From assembly GCF_009831215.1 (NCBI RefSeq), contig NZ_WUTW01000005.1, positions 1 through 64,000 on the forward strand: 64,000 nt of DNA, read 5' to 3'. The notes under the pieces are model-generated. The model saw only the letters and a program-made list of their open reading frames with translations. It was not told where the DNA came from and ran no database searches. Position numbers and translations under genes: made by a program. This document shows, in pieces, positions 1 through 8,645 of this stretch (positions are counted from its first letter, which is position 1; each line of letters opens with the position of its first letter). This DNA comes from Actinomadura rayongensis. Its GTDB lineage: Bacteria > Actinomycetota > Actinomycetes > Streptosporangiales > Streptosporangiaceae.

Positions 1-130
1 GCGAACGCGGCGGCCTCGGGGACGGCCCGAACCAATGTCGGGCCGTATAAAGGCACTGGCTTTTAACACGCTGTTGAATTCTCAAGAAACGGACACCCAC
101 CGCGCTCCCGCTCACTTCCGTGGCGCTCGC
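1..130 (-). other. Leader of an rRNA operon running off the left edge
   Basis: Read on the minus strand, this segment carries the conserved actinobacterial pre-16S leader wording: TTGAGAATTCAACAGCGTG (about 69-87) resembles the boxA-linked TTGAGAACTCAACAGCGTG found upstream of 16S rRNA in Streptomyces and relatives. An 8-bp perfect hairpin (arms 23-30 and 38-45) follows closer to the edge. No 16S sequence is inside the window, so the mature rRNA should begin a short way left of base 1. The short open frames drawn across this stretch are not genes. Bases about 270-741 upstream of the promoters show no gene that I can support. Confidence 0.75.
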
Positions 131-148
131 TCCGGGGCGACGTTTTGT

Positions 149-176
149 ACTTTATCAGATCCGCTCGGACTGTCAA
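149..176 (-). promoter_or_regulatory. rRNA operon promoter, proximal
   Basis: On the minus strand a perfect -35 TTGACA (171-176) is followed after 16 bases by TAAAGT (149-154). It sits about 60 bases upstream of the conserved leader box, the expected place for the proximal rrn promoter. Confidence 0.65.
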
Positions 177-239
177 TTCCGAGCCTTTCCGATTCCACCG
201 ATTCGAGTCCGCTTTCGCGGCCCCTTCTCGGTGGCCTTT

Positions 240-269
240 CTATTTCACCAGATCCCGTCCCGTTGTCAA
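240..269 (-). promoter_or_regulatory. rRNA operon promoter, distal
   Basis: A second minus-strand TTGACA (264-269) is followed after 17-18 bases by GAAATA/AAATAG (about 240-246). Actinomycete rrn operons usually have tandem promoters, so this is read as an upstream copy. The -10 is poorer than that of the proximal promoter. Confidence 0.5.
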
Positions 270-741
270 AACCGGGCCGCTTTCCGGTCCCCCACCGAAC
301 CCCGGGCATGGCGATAGTCGCCGAGCCGGTTCTCCGTGGTGGTTCCCCCGGGCCGTCCGCCGTACCGGCGTCCTGGTCCCCGTGGGGCGAAGTGAACAGT
401 ATGCCCACGGGGCAGCGCCGTCAAACCGTTCGGCGAACCTTCATCCCCGTGTCGGGACGGCCCGCAGCCGAACGGCTCGGCGTTCCGGGACCCGGCACCG
501 GCATCCGGCGGTGATCATGCGGAGGGACGATCTGTTCGACGGCGTCCGCTGATCAGGACGAATACCCCTGTCCGTTCGAGGACACCCGGCGGCGTCCCGG
601 ACTCACACCGTTCAACGCCGCCGGTGCGCCGCGAGGTTCCCGGCGGGACCGGCGTGGCCGAGGTCACGTCGCGGCAACCGGGACGGCAAGACGTCCGAAT
701 CCTGCAAGACCCGGGGCACGCCGGCCCCGGATGCTGGACGC

Positions 742-1605
742 ATGTCCATCGACCTGACCGCCGTCGCGCGCTTCATGACCGCCCATGCCCGCCTCCTCGA
801 CCGGCTGCGCTTCGACGCGCTGACGGGCGACGCCGATCCACAGGCCGTTCTTGCAGCGCTGAACGGCTACCGCAACCCCGACGGCGGCTACGGACGCGGC
901 CTCGAACCCGACCTGCGGGCCGCCGAGAGCCAGCCCGCCGCCGCGTTCCACGCGTTCGAGGTCCTCGCCGAGCTGCCCGGCGACCTCGCCGCGCCGGACG
1001 CCCGCGCGCTCGCCGACTGGCTCGCCACCGTCACCCGCGACGACGGCGGCCTTCCGTTCGCGCTGCCCGTCGCCGACCCGACGGCGTGCGCGCCGTTCTG
1101 GGTCGAGGCCGACCCAGACGTCTCGTCCCTCCAGATCACGGCGATCGTCGCGACGCACGCGCACCGGATCCCGGCGCTGGCCGGGCATCCCTGGCTCGAC
1201 CGCGCCACGCGCTACTGCCTGCGGGCGATCGACGCGCTCGGGGAACAGCCGCACGCGCTCGTCCTCTCGTTCGCCGTCCGGCTCCTGGACCGGCTCGGCG
1301 ACGCGAACCGGATCAGGAAACTCGCACAGTTCGTCCCACCGGACGGTCTCCTCCCCGTCGTGGGCGGCCTCCCGGACGAGACGCTGCGCCCCCTCGACTT
1401 CGCGCCGTTCCCCGGCCGCCCTGCCCGGGACCTGTTCGCGGCGGACGTCGTCGACGCCGACCTCGACCGGCTCGCGGCGGGCCGGCAGGACGACGGCGGC
1501 TGGGTCACCGACTTCGCCAGCTACTCGCCCGCCGCCGCGCTCGACTGGCGCGGGTACACGACCGTCACGGCCGTCGGGCTGCTGCGCGCCAACGGACGGG
1601 CCTAG
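742..1605 (+). CDS. Prenyltransferase/squalene-oxidase-repeat-like protein
   Basis: The 287-residue soluble protein has no signal peptide or membrane segment. It repeats the alpha/alpha-toroid signature of the terpene cyclase and prenyltransferase fold: NPDGGYGRGLEPDLR near residue 43, RDDGGLPFALP near 100 and QDDGGWVTDF near 250. These Gly-Gly turns are what annotation pipelines call prenyltransferase repeats. No DxDD or DCTAE catalytic motif is visible, so no cyclase activity can be claimed. Its stop codon shares the palindrome CTAG with the stop of the convergent membrane protein gene. No clear ribosome binding site precedes the ATG. Confidence 0.7.
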   Translation: MSIDLTAVARFMTAHARLLDRLRFDALTGDADPQAVLAALNGYRNPDGGYGRGLEPDLRAAESQPAAAFHAFEVLAELPGDLAAPDARALADWLATVTRDDGGLPFALPVADPTACAPFWVEADPDVSSLQITAIVATHAHRIPALAGHPWLDRATRYCLRAIDALGEQPHALVLSFAVRLLDRLGDANRIRKLAQFVPPDGLLPVVGGLPDETLRPLDFAPFPGRPARDLFAADVVDADLDRLAAGRQDDGGWVTDFASYSPAAALDWRGYTTVTAVGLLRANGRA

Positions 1606-2000
1606 CGGACGACCAGCCCGGCGAGGAACAGAATCCCCTCCGCGACGATCCAGCCGGACGCCGCGCCGGTGAGCCGCAGGGCCAGCCGGGTCGGGTGGCG
1701 GCGCAGCTCCGGCGACGTCCAGGCGGCGAACGCCGCGACCGTCGCGGCGGCGGCGAAGGGCACCGAGAGCAGGACGGCGACCGCGAACCCGTCCGAACAC
1801 GCCAGGTCCCGGTCGGGCCCGTCGCCGCAGTAGGCCGTCTCGCCCCAGCCGCCGAACGTCGAGCACGTCCAGAGCAGCGCGAGCAGGCCGTGGGCGATGG
1901 TCGGGACGGTCGGGGAGATCTCCCGCCCGTCGGTCCGTTCCCGCGTCGCCCGCATGCCCGGTACGTACCCGGCGCGGGCGCGGCGCAGACCGCCGGTCAC
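1602..2000 (-). CDS. Small membrane protein
   Basis: A protein of 132 residues with three or so hydrophobic segments, at about residues 33-48, 72-93 and 110-130, and two Cys in the first extracellular loop region (AYCGDGPDRDLACSDG). I do not recognise a family. The GTG start at 2000 is chosen because an almost perfect anti-SD match AAGGAGGTGAC lies just upstream and because GTGA at 1997-2000 overlaps the stop of the LURP-like gene, which implies translational coupling. The annotatable frame extends much further upstream, but that part is the shadow of the neighbouring gene. Confidence 0.7.
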   Translation of the reverse strand: MTGGLRRARAGYVPGMRATRERTDGREISPTVPTIAHGLLALLWTCSTFGGWGETAYCGDGPDRDLACSDGFAVAVLLSVPFAAAATVAAFAAWTSPELRRHPTRLALRLTGAASGWIVAEGILFLAGLVVR

Positions 2001-2587
2001 GTCACCTCCTTGGCCTCGTGCAGTGCGAGGTCCATGGCGATGGCGCCCGCGACGACGAACGTCCGCAGCGGCTCGGCGACGTCCGCGCCGATCGTGACGA
2101 CGTACTTGTCGGCGGTGGTCAGCAGGTGGGTGGCGACCCCGGCGAAGCGCTTGCGGATCGTCCCGGCGGTGGCCCCGGACGGGTCGGTCACGGTGAAGTT
2201 GCGCCGAGCAAGGTCGCCGTCGAGCCCGCCGACCGGACGGTCCTCGGCGTCGCGCAGCGCGAACTTGCGGCCGGCGTGGTGGGCGGTGTAGGTGCCGAGG
2301 ACGGCGCCGTCCGGTGCGCGCAACGTGATCAGCGTGCGCCCGGCGGCCTTGTCGACGACGAGGAGCGGGGAGCCGTCCGGGTCGGTCAGGAGCACGGCGC
2401 GGGCGTCGATGCCGGACTTGCCGGGGAACACGGTCTTCAGCGTCTCGGCGCGGGAGCGTTCCCCGGTCTCGGCGGCGACGGCGAGGACGGTCCCGGCGTC
2501 GTCCAGCACCCGGTAGCGCGTGCGGGCGGCGGGCCCGCGCCGGGGCTGCTCGACCCGGAGGAAGGGAGCGGTGAAGAGTTCGGTCAC
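1997..2587 (-). CDS. LURP-one/scramblase-like (Tubby C-terminal fold) protein
   Basis: The 196-residue protein is all beta in character, with repeated short strands such as LLTDPDGSPLLVVDK, LRAPDGAVLGTYTA and VTDPSGATAGTIRKRF. This rhythm is typical of the LURP-one-related / phospholipid-scramblase barrel (DUF567 group). It ends with a hydrophobic helix (VVAGAIAMDLAL), the family's central helix. Function in bacteria is not established. The GTG at 2587 (protein begins VTELFTAPFLRVEQ) is preferred over an upstream in-frame start because homology-like sequence begins there. It is first in a two-gene coupled unit with the small membrane protein. Confidence 0.65.
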   Translation of the reverse strand: MTELFTAPFLRVEQPRRGPAARTRYRVLDDAGTVLAVAAETGERSRAETLKTVFPGKSGIDARAVLLTDPDGSPLLVVDKAAGRTLITLRAPDGAVLGTYTAHHAGRKFALRDAEDRPVGGLDGDLARRNFTVTDPSGATAGTIRKRFAGVATHLLTTADKYVVTIGADVAEPLRTFVVAGAIAMDLALHEAKEVT

Positions 2588-2702
2588 CCGCCCAGCGTGC
2601 CCGCCGGGACCGCGCGCCCAAACCGGCGGACGGCCCGGAACGCGACGAGGGACGGTCCCCAACCGGGAACCGCCCCTCCGGGACGCGCGATCCGAAAGCG
2701 GA

Positions 2703-4328
<1,626 letters not shown>

Positions 4329-4458
4329 AGGGCTCCAGTCCTCCCGGAACAGGTGGCCATGAGACGGATCGAGACGACGCCCGCGACGGACGGCCACCCC
4401 GGACGGCTGCCATTCCGCCGCCGGATCGTGGCCTCATCGCCCCGACCCACGCTGTGGG

Positions 4459-4485
4459 CTGTCACTCTCCACAGCAGAGTGCCAA
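4459..4485 (-). promoter_or_regulatory. CIRCE operator, degenerate proximal copy
   Basis: Read on the minus strand it is TTGGCACTC-N9-GAGTGACAG. That keeps the GCACTC/GAGTG core of the CIRCE consensus TTAGCACTC-N9-GAGTGCTAA but has several arm mismatches. It lies seven bases downstream (toward groEL) of the better copy. Confidence 0.75.
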
Positions 4486-4492
4486 TCACTGT

Positions 4493-4519
4493 TTAGCACT
4501 CTGCCCTGCCGAGTGCAAG
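4493..4519 (-). promoter_or_regulatory. CIRCE operator, distal copy
   Basis: The sequence is TTAGCACTC (4493-4501), nine bases, then GAGTGCAAG (4511-4519). The left arm is a perfect consensus match and the right arm has two mismatches. It is the HrcA binding site that controls groEL in most actinobacteria. The stretch 4329-4458 between CIRCE and groEL is an untranslated leader without a visible gene. Confidence 0.88.
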
Positions 4520-4642
4520 CCAGGGGGTCGCCCACCAGCCCCGATGGGCGGGCACGCCGGACGTTCCCGGCTGGAACGGTCCGCACACCGGGCGGCGGTC
4601 AGCCTTTACCGGACCGCCATGAAGCCGTCACCGCAGACGGAA

Positions 4643-4672
4643 GGCGCGGCCCCCGCGACCGGGGACCGCGCC
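4643..4672 (-). terminator. Hairpin after the ThrC-like/MoaD-like operon
   Basis: Arms GGCGCGG-C-CCCC and GGGG-A-CCGCGCC form a stem of about 11 bp with a GCGACC loop and one symmetric mismatch. It lies 14 bases past the stop of the sulfur-carrier gene and has no strong U tract, which is usual for high-GC actinomycetes. Confidence 0.5.
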
Positions 4673-4686
4673 TGTCGCACTCGTGC

Positions 4687-4965
4687 TCAGCCGCCCGCGA
4701 CGGCCGGGATGATCGAGACCTGCGCGCCCGCCGGGGTGGGGGTGTCGAGGCCGTCGGCGAACCGGACGTCCTCGTCCCCGACGTACACGTTGACGAACCG
4801 GCGGATCTTGCCGTTGTCGTCCAGGATCCGCGCGGCGATGCCGGTGTGGCTCGCCTCCAGGTCGGCGATGACCGCGCGGAGCGTGGCGCCCTCGGCCTTC
4901 ACCTCGGACTCGCCGCCGGTGTAGGTCCGCAGGATCGTCGGAATCCGCACAGACACGGTGCTCAT
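4687..4965 (-). CDS. MoaD/ThiS-family sulfur carrier protein (CysO-like)
   Basis: The 92-residue ubiquitin-fold protein begins with the family's VSVRIPTILRTYTGG strand and ends in exposed Gly-Gly (AVAGG), the tail that becomes a thiocarboxylate in MoaD, ThiS and CysO. The start at 4965 has GGGAGG at a good distance. It lies 29 bases after the ThrC-like gene on the same strand, so the two are surely one operon, under the SAM riboswitch. Known carriers deliver sulfur to molybdopterin, thiazole or cysteine. The riboswitch makes a role in homocysteine/methionine supply the most attractive inference. No activating enzyme or protease partner is nearby. Confidence 0.88.
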   Translation of the reverse strand: MSTVSVRIPTILRTYTGGESEVKAEGATLRAVIADLEASHTGIAARILDDNGKIRRFVNVYVGDEDVRFADGLDTPTPAGAQVSIIPAVAGG

Positions 4966-4994
4966 GCTGACCTCCCAGGTCGGCTCGTTGGGGT

Positions 4995-6257
4995 TCAGGC
5001 GAGGCCGGCGGCGCGGAAGGCCGCCAGGGACGGGGCGATGTTCGCCGACGGCGCGACGACCGGGGACACCGCGTCCAGGGTCTTCAGCCCGTCGCCGGAG
5101 TTGATGATCACGGTCTCGGCGGACGGGTCGAGCGTGCCGTCGTCGATGAGCTTCTTCAGGACGCCGACCGTGACGCCGCCCGCCGTCTCGCCGAAGATGC
5201 CCTCGGTGCGGGCGAGGAGGCGGATGCCGTCCACGACCTGCGCGTCGGTGACGTCCTCGACGGCCCCGCCGGTGCGGCGCACGACGTCCAGGACGTAGGG
5301 GCCGTCGGCCGGGTTGCCGATCGCGAGCGACTTGGCGATCGTGTCCGGCTTGACCGGGCGGACGACGTCGTGCCCGGCCTTGAACGCGGCGGACACCGGC
5401 CCGCAGCCCTCGGCCTGCGCGCCGAACACGCGGTAGGGCCTGTCCTCGACGAACCCGAGCTTGATCAGCTCCTGGAACGCCTTGTCGATCTTGGTGAGCT
5501 GGGACCCGGACGCCACCGGCACGACGATCTGGTCCGGCAGCCGCCAGCCGAGCTGCTCGGCGATCTCGTAGCCGAGCGTCTTGGAGCCCTCGGCGTAGTA
5601 CGGGCGGACGTTGACGTTCACGAACGCCCAGTCGTCCTGCTCGCCCGCGATCTCCGAGGCGAGGCGGTTGACGTCGTCGTAGTTGCCGTCGACGGTGACG
5701 AACGTGCCGCCGTACACGGCCGTCGTGATGATCTTCTGCTGCTCCAGGTTCGACGGCACGAACACCGCGCTGCGGATCCCGGCGCGCGCGGCGGCGGCGG
5801 CGACCGCGTTGGCCAGGTTGCCGGTGGACGGGCAGGCGAGCACCTTGAAGCCCAGCTCGCGGGCGGCGGCGAGCGCGACCGCGACGACGCGGTCCTTGAA
5901 CGAGTGGGTCGGGTTGCCGCTGTCGTCCTTCACCCAGAGCCGCTGCAGGCCGAGCGCCTCGGCGAGGTTGTCGGCGCGGACGAGGCGGGTCAGGCCCGGC
6001 TCGGTGTTGGGCGTGTCGGCGACGTTCTCCGGGACGGGCAGCAGCCCCCGGTAGCGCCAGATGTTGGCCGGGCCCGACTCGATGTCGGCCCGGGTGAGCC
6101 CGCCGAAGTCGTATTCGATCTCCAGCGGGCCGAAACACTCCTCACACGCGTAGAACGCGCCGAGTTCGCGGCGGTGGCCGCATTCGCGGCAGACGAGCGC
6201 GGTCGCCGGGCCGAGGTTGCCGGCGGGCGTGAGGTCGTTGACAGGCGTGGGCGCCAT
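4995..6257 (-). CDS. thrC: Threonine-synthase-like PLP enzyme, SAM-riboswitch controlled
   Basis: The 420-residue protein is a fold-type II PLP enzyme of the ThrC family, which converts O-phosphohomoserine. A zinc ribbon precedes the domain (Cys23, 26, 38, 41 in VCRECG and ACEECFG). The PLP lysine is K121 in THSFKDR, and the phosphate-binding loop PSTGNLANA follows. The start at 6257 uses AAAGG eight bases upstream; an in-frame ATG at 6278 lies inside the riboswitch P1 helix and is less likely. It is followed by a sulfur-carrier gene. The context points to a methionine-branch reaction, possibly sulfhydrylation of phosphohomoserine, rather than housekeeping threonine synthesis. Streptomyces carries a separate thrC beside hom and thrB. 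Confidence 0.85.
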   Translation of the reverse strand: MAPTPVNDLTPAGNLGPATALVCRECGHRRELGAFYACEECFGPLEIEYDFGGLTRADIESGPANIWRYRGLLPVPENVADTPNTEPGLTRLVRADNLAEALGLQRLWVKDDSGNPTHSFKDRVVAVALAAARELGFKVLACPSTGNLANAVAAAAARAGIRSAVFVPSNLEQQKIITTAVYGGTFVTVDGNYDDVNRLASEIAGEQDDWAFVNVNVRPYYAEGSKTLGYEIAEQLGWRLPDQIVVPVASGSQLTKIDKAFQELIKLGFVEDRPYRVFGAQAEGCGPVSAAFKAGHDVVRPVKPDTIAKSLAIGNPADGPYVLDVVRRTGGAVEDVTDAQVVDGIRLLARTEGIFGETAGGVTVGVLKKLIDDGTLDPSAETVIINSGDGLKTLDAVSPVVAPSANIAPSLAAFRAAGLA

Positions 6258-6273
6258 GAGCGAGGCCTTTCTC

Positions 6274-6411
6274 CCCATCTTCCCTGCGCCACCTTGGTCG
6301 CAGGCCGGAGTTGGCACCATCTCCCGGCCGGCCTCGCAGGATCGCGAGCGCTGTCGAGCCGAGTGGTTGCCGGGGCTTCTACGGGCCGGTCCCTCCACCC
6401 CTCTGGATGAG
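6274..6411 (-). promoter_or_regulatory. SAM-I (S-box) riboswitch
   Basis: The minus strand matches the SAM-I aptamer from end to end. It reads CTCATCCAGAGGGGTGGAGG, then GGGACCGGCCC, GAAGCCCCGGCAACC, a variable P3 hairpin, GGTGCCAACTCC, a P4 hairpin and the closing GATGGG. P1 pairs CTCATC (6406-6411) with GATGGG (6274-6279). The closing strand runs directly into GGGGAGAAAGG, the ribosome binding region of the ThrC-like gene, so SAM binding probably blocks translation directly. It binds S-adenosylmethionine and normally turns off methionine and sulfur assimilation genes. Confidence 0.95.
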
Positions 6412-6432
6412 CGATATTCGGTTGTCTGCGTG

Positions 6433-6461
6433 ATTTTACATGGTCTGCCCGATGCGGGCAG
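6433..6461 (-). promoter_or_regulatory. Candidate promoter of the riboswitch operon
   Basis: TAAAAT (6433-6438, minus strand) lies about 22 bases upstream of the aptamer's first paired base, which places a start site near 6426. The -35 region about 17 bases upstream (CTGCCC) is poor. The rest of 6462-6597, up to otsA, shows no gene. Confidence 0.4.
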
Positions 6462-6597
6462 GCCGGGGGTTCGTCCGGCGATGCCGGAACCGTCTCGACC
6501 GTACCCCCGGCGCCTCATGATCACCCTCTCGTTTTTCGCCGGAACCCGCGCCGGGGCGCGTGGCGTCCGGCCGCGCCCGACTGCGATGCTGATCTCC

Positions 6598-8022
6598 ATG
6601 AGCCGAGTGCTGGTGGCGTCGAACCGCGGACCCGTGTCGTTCTCCACGGCCGACGACGGGACGCTCGTCCCGCGTCGCGGGGGCGGCGGCCTGGTGTCCG
6701 CGCTGGCCGGCGCGGGCGAGGTGCTGTGGGTGTGCGCGGCGCTGTCGGAGGCGGACCGGACGGCCGCGCGCAAGTCCCCCGACGGGCGCATCGACCAGGC
6801 CGGGCACGACACCGGGGACGCGGCCGTCCGGATGCTCGACATCCCGGCCGCGACGTTCGAGCGCGCCTACAACGGCATGGCCAACTCGACCCTGTGGTTC
6901 GTCCACCACATGCTGTACGACCTGCCGGGCGAGCCGTGCTTCGACGCGCGCGCCCGCCGGGACCGGCAGTCCTACGAGGCCTACAACGCGGCGTTCGCCG
7001 ACGCGCTCGCCCGGGACGCCGCGCCCGGCGCCAAGGTCGCCGTGCAGGACTACCACCTCGCGCTGGCCCCGGCGATGCTGCGCGAACGGCGTCCGGACCT
7101 GCGGATCGCCCACTTCTCCCACACGCCGTGGGCGCCGCCGGACTACTTCCGGCTGCTGCCCGACGACCTCGGCGCGGAACTGCTCGCCGGGGTGCTCGGC
7201 GCGGACCACGCGGGGTTCCTCGCCGAGCGGTGGGCGTCGGCGTTCCTCGCGTGCTGCGAGCTGCTGCCGGGGGCGCGGGTCGATCACGCGGCGCGGACCG
7301 TCCGGTACGCGGGTCATGTCACGCACGTCGGGGTGCACGGGCTCGGGGTGGACGGTCCCGCGCTGCGCTCGCGCGCCTCTTCCCCGGACGTCCTCGCGCG
7401 GGAGACCTCTTTGCGCGACCGGGTCGGGGACCGGCGGCTCATCGTCCGGATCGACCGGACGGAGTTGTCCAAGAACATCGTGCGCGGGCTCGCCGCGTAC
7501 CGCGAGCTGCTGACCGACCATCCCGAGTGGCACGGCCGGGTGACGCATCTGGTGTTCGCCTACCCGTCCCGTACCGATCTGGCGGTCTACCGCGCGTACA
7601 CCGACGCCGTGCTGCGGACGGCCGCCGACATTCGGGCCGAGTTCGGTACGGCCGACTGGGAACCGCTGATCGTGGAGGTCAACGACGACTATCCGCGGTC
7701 GCTCGCCGCGTACGCGCTGGCGGACGTCCTGCTGGTCAATCCCGTCCGGGACGGGATGAACCTCGTCGCCAAGGAGGGGCCGGTCGTGTCGCGGGACGGG
7801 TGCACGCTCGTCCTGTCCCGGGAGGCGGGGGCGGCGGCCGACCTCGGCGAGGACGCGCTGACCGTCAACCCGTTCGACGTCTCGCAGACCGCCGCCGCGC
7901 TGCACCAGGCGCTGCTGATGCCCGCCGACGTCCGCGCCGCGCGCTGCGCCCGGCTCGCCGAGCGCGCGACGGCCCTCCCGCCGCGCGCCTGGCTCGCCGC
8001 CCAGCTCGCCGCGCTGGACTGA
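6598..8022 (+). CDS. otsA: Alpha,alpha-trehalose-phosphate synthase (GT20)
   Basis: The 474-residue cytosolic glycosyltransferase joins UDP- or GDP-glucose to glucose-6-phosphate to give trehalose-6-phosphate. The N-terminal LVASNRGPVSF and the GGGGLVSAL nucleotide/phosphate loop are family hallmarks. VQDYHLALAP and the C-terminal NPVRDGMNLVAKE donor-site segment complete the GT-B signature. The start at 6598 gives the family N-terminus; the longer frame upstream belongs to the riboswitch side and is not coding. The matching phosphatase otsB lies 4.5 kb downstream on the other strand, so the two are not in one transcript. Confidence 0.96.
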   Translation: MSRVLVASNRGPVSFSTADDGTLVPRRGGGGLVSALAGAGEVLWVCAALSEADRTAARKSPDGRIDQAGHDTGDAAVRMLDIPAATFERAYNGMANSTLWFVHHMLYDLPGEPCFDARARRDRQSYEAYNAAFADALARDAAPGAKVAVQDYHLALAPAMLRERRPDLRIAHFSHTPWAPPDYFRLLPDDLGAELLAGVLGADHAGFLAERWASAFLACCELLPGARVDHAARTVRYAGHVTHVGVHGLGVDGPALRSRASSPDVLARETSLRDRVGDRRLIVRIDRTELSKNIVRGLAAYRELLTDHPEWHGRVTHLVFAYPSRTDLAVYRAYTDAVLRTAADIRAEFGTADWEPLIVEVNDDYPRSLAAYALADVLLVNPVRDGMNLVAKEGPVVSRDGCTLVLSREAGAAADLGEDALTVNPFDVSQTAAALHQALLMPADVRAARCARLAERATALPPRAWLAAQLAALD

Positions 8023-8035
8023 CTTTCGTCACCGG

Positions 8036-8587
8036 TCAGGTATAGGACTCTCCCAGTGTGAGGCGCACCTGCTTGCGCGCCTCGTGGATGCGGGACTTCA
8101 CCGTGCCCAGCGGCAGCTGGAGCTGCTCGGCGATCTCCGCGTACTCCAGCTGCGACACGTCCCGCAGCACCAGCGCCTGGATCAGGTCCGGCTTGCGGGC
8201 CTCCAGGTCCTCCATGGCGTCGAGGATGTCGACGCGGGACCCCGCGATGACGCTCGTCCGGCGCGGGTCGGGGCGCTGCTGGGGCAGCTCGCCCGCCTGC
8301 TCCACCGAACGGCGCTTCAGCGACCGGTACGTCGACCGCGCCGAGTTCGCGACGACGACATGCAGCCACGTGCTGAACCGCGACCGTCCCTCGAAGCGGT
8401 GGATGTTCCGCGCGACCTGCAGCAACGCGTCCTGGCAGGCTTCCTCGGCGTCCTGCCGGCAGGGCAGGAAGCGGGCGCTGTGCCGCAGGACGTCGGGTTC
8501 GATCCTGCGCAGCAGTTCGTTCAGTGCTCCCTGGTCTCCCTGGGCGGCCTGCACCGCCAGTTGCTCGGTCCTTTCGTCGAATGCCAT
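8036..8587 (-). CDS. ECF-type RNA polymerase sigma factor
   Basis: A 183-residue sigma-70 family protein with region 2 (RHSARFLPCRQDAEEACQDA, then FSTWLHVVVANSARS for promoter -10 recognition) and region 4 (LEYAEIAEQLQLPLGTVKSR). No anti-sigma gene follows. Instead a Ser/Thr kinase with an extracytoplasmic domain is transcribed divergently from the same 58-base gap (8588-8645), which suggests that the kinase may be its sensor partner. The start at 8587 gives the normal ECF N-terminus. The end is 13 bases from the convergent otsA stop. Confidence 0.93.
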   Translation of the reverse strand: MAFDERTEQLAVQAAQGDQGALNELLRRIEPDVLRHSARFLPCRQDAEEACQDALLQVARNIHRFEGRSRFSTWLHVVVANSARSTYRSLKRRSVEQAGELPQQRPDPRRTSVIAGSRVDILDAMEDLEARKPDLIQALVLRDVSQLEYAEIAEQLQLPLGTVKSRIHEARKQVRLTLGESYT

Positions 8588-8645
8588 CGCCGCAGCCTCA
8601 ATGCTCGTTCGCGCACACACCCCGTTTGTTGGGCATGATACGGGA

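Noticed and set aside
35..552. Several overlapping open frames at the left edge
   Set aside because: They lie over rRNA promoters and leader, have no family resemblance, and the composition is less G+C-rich than in genes.
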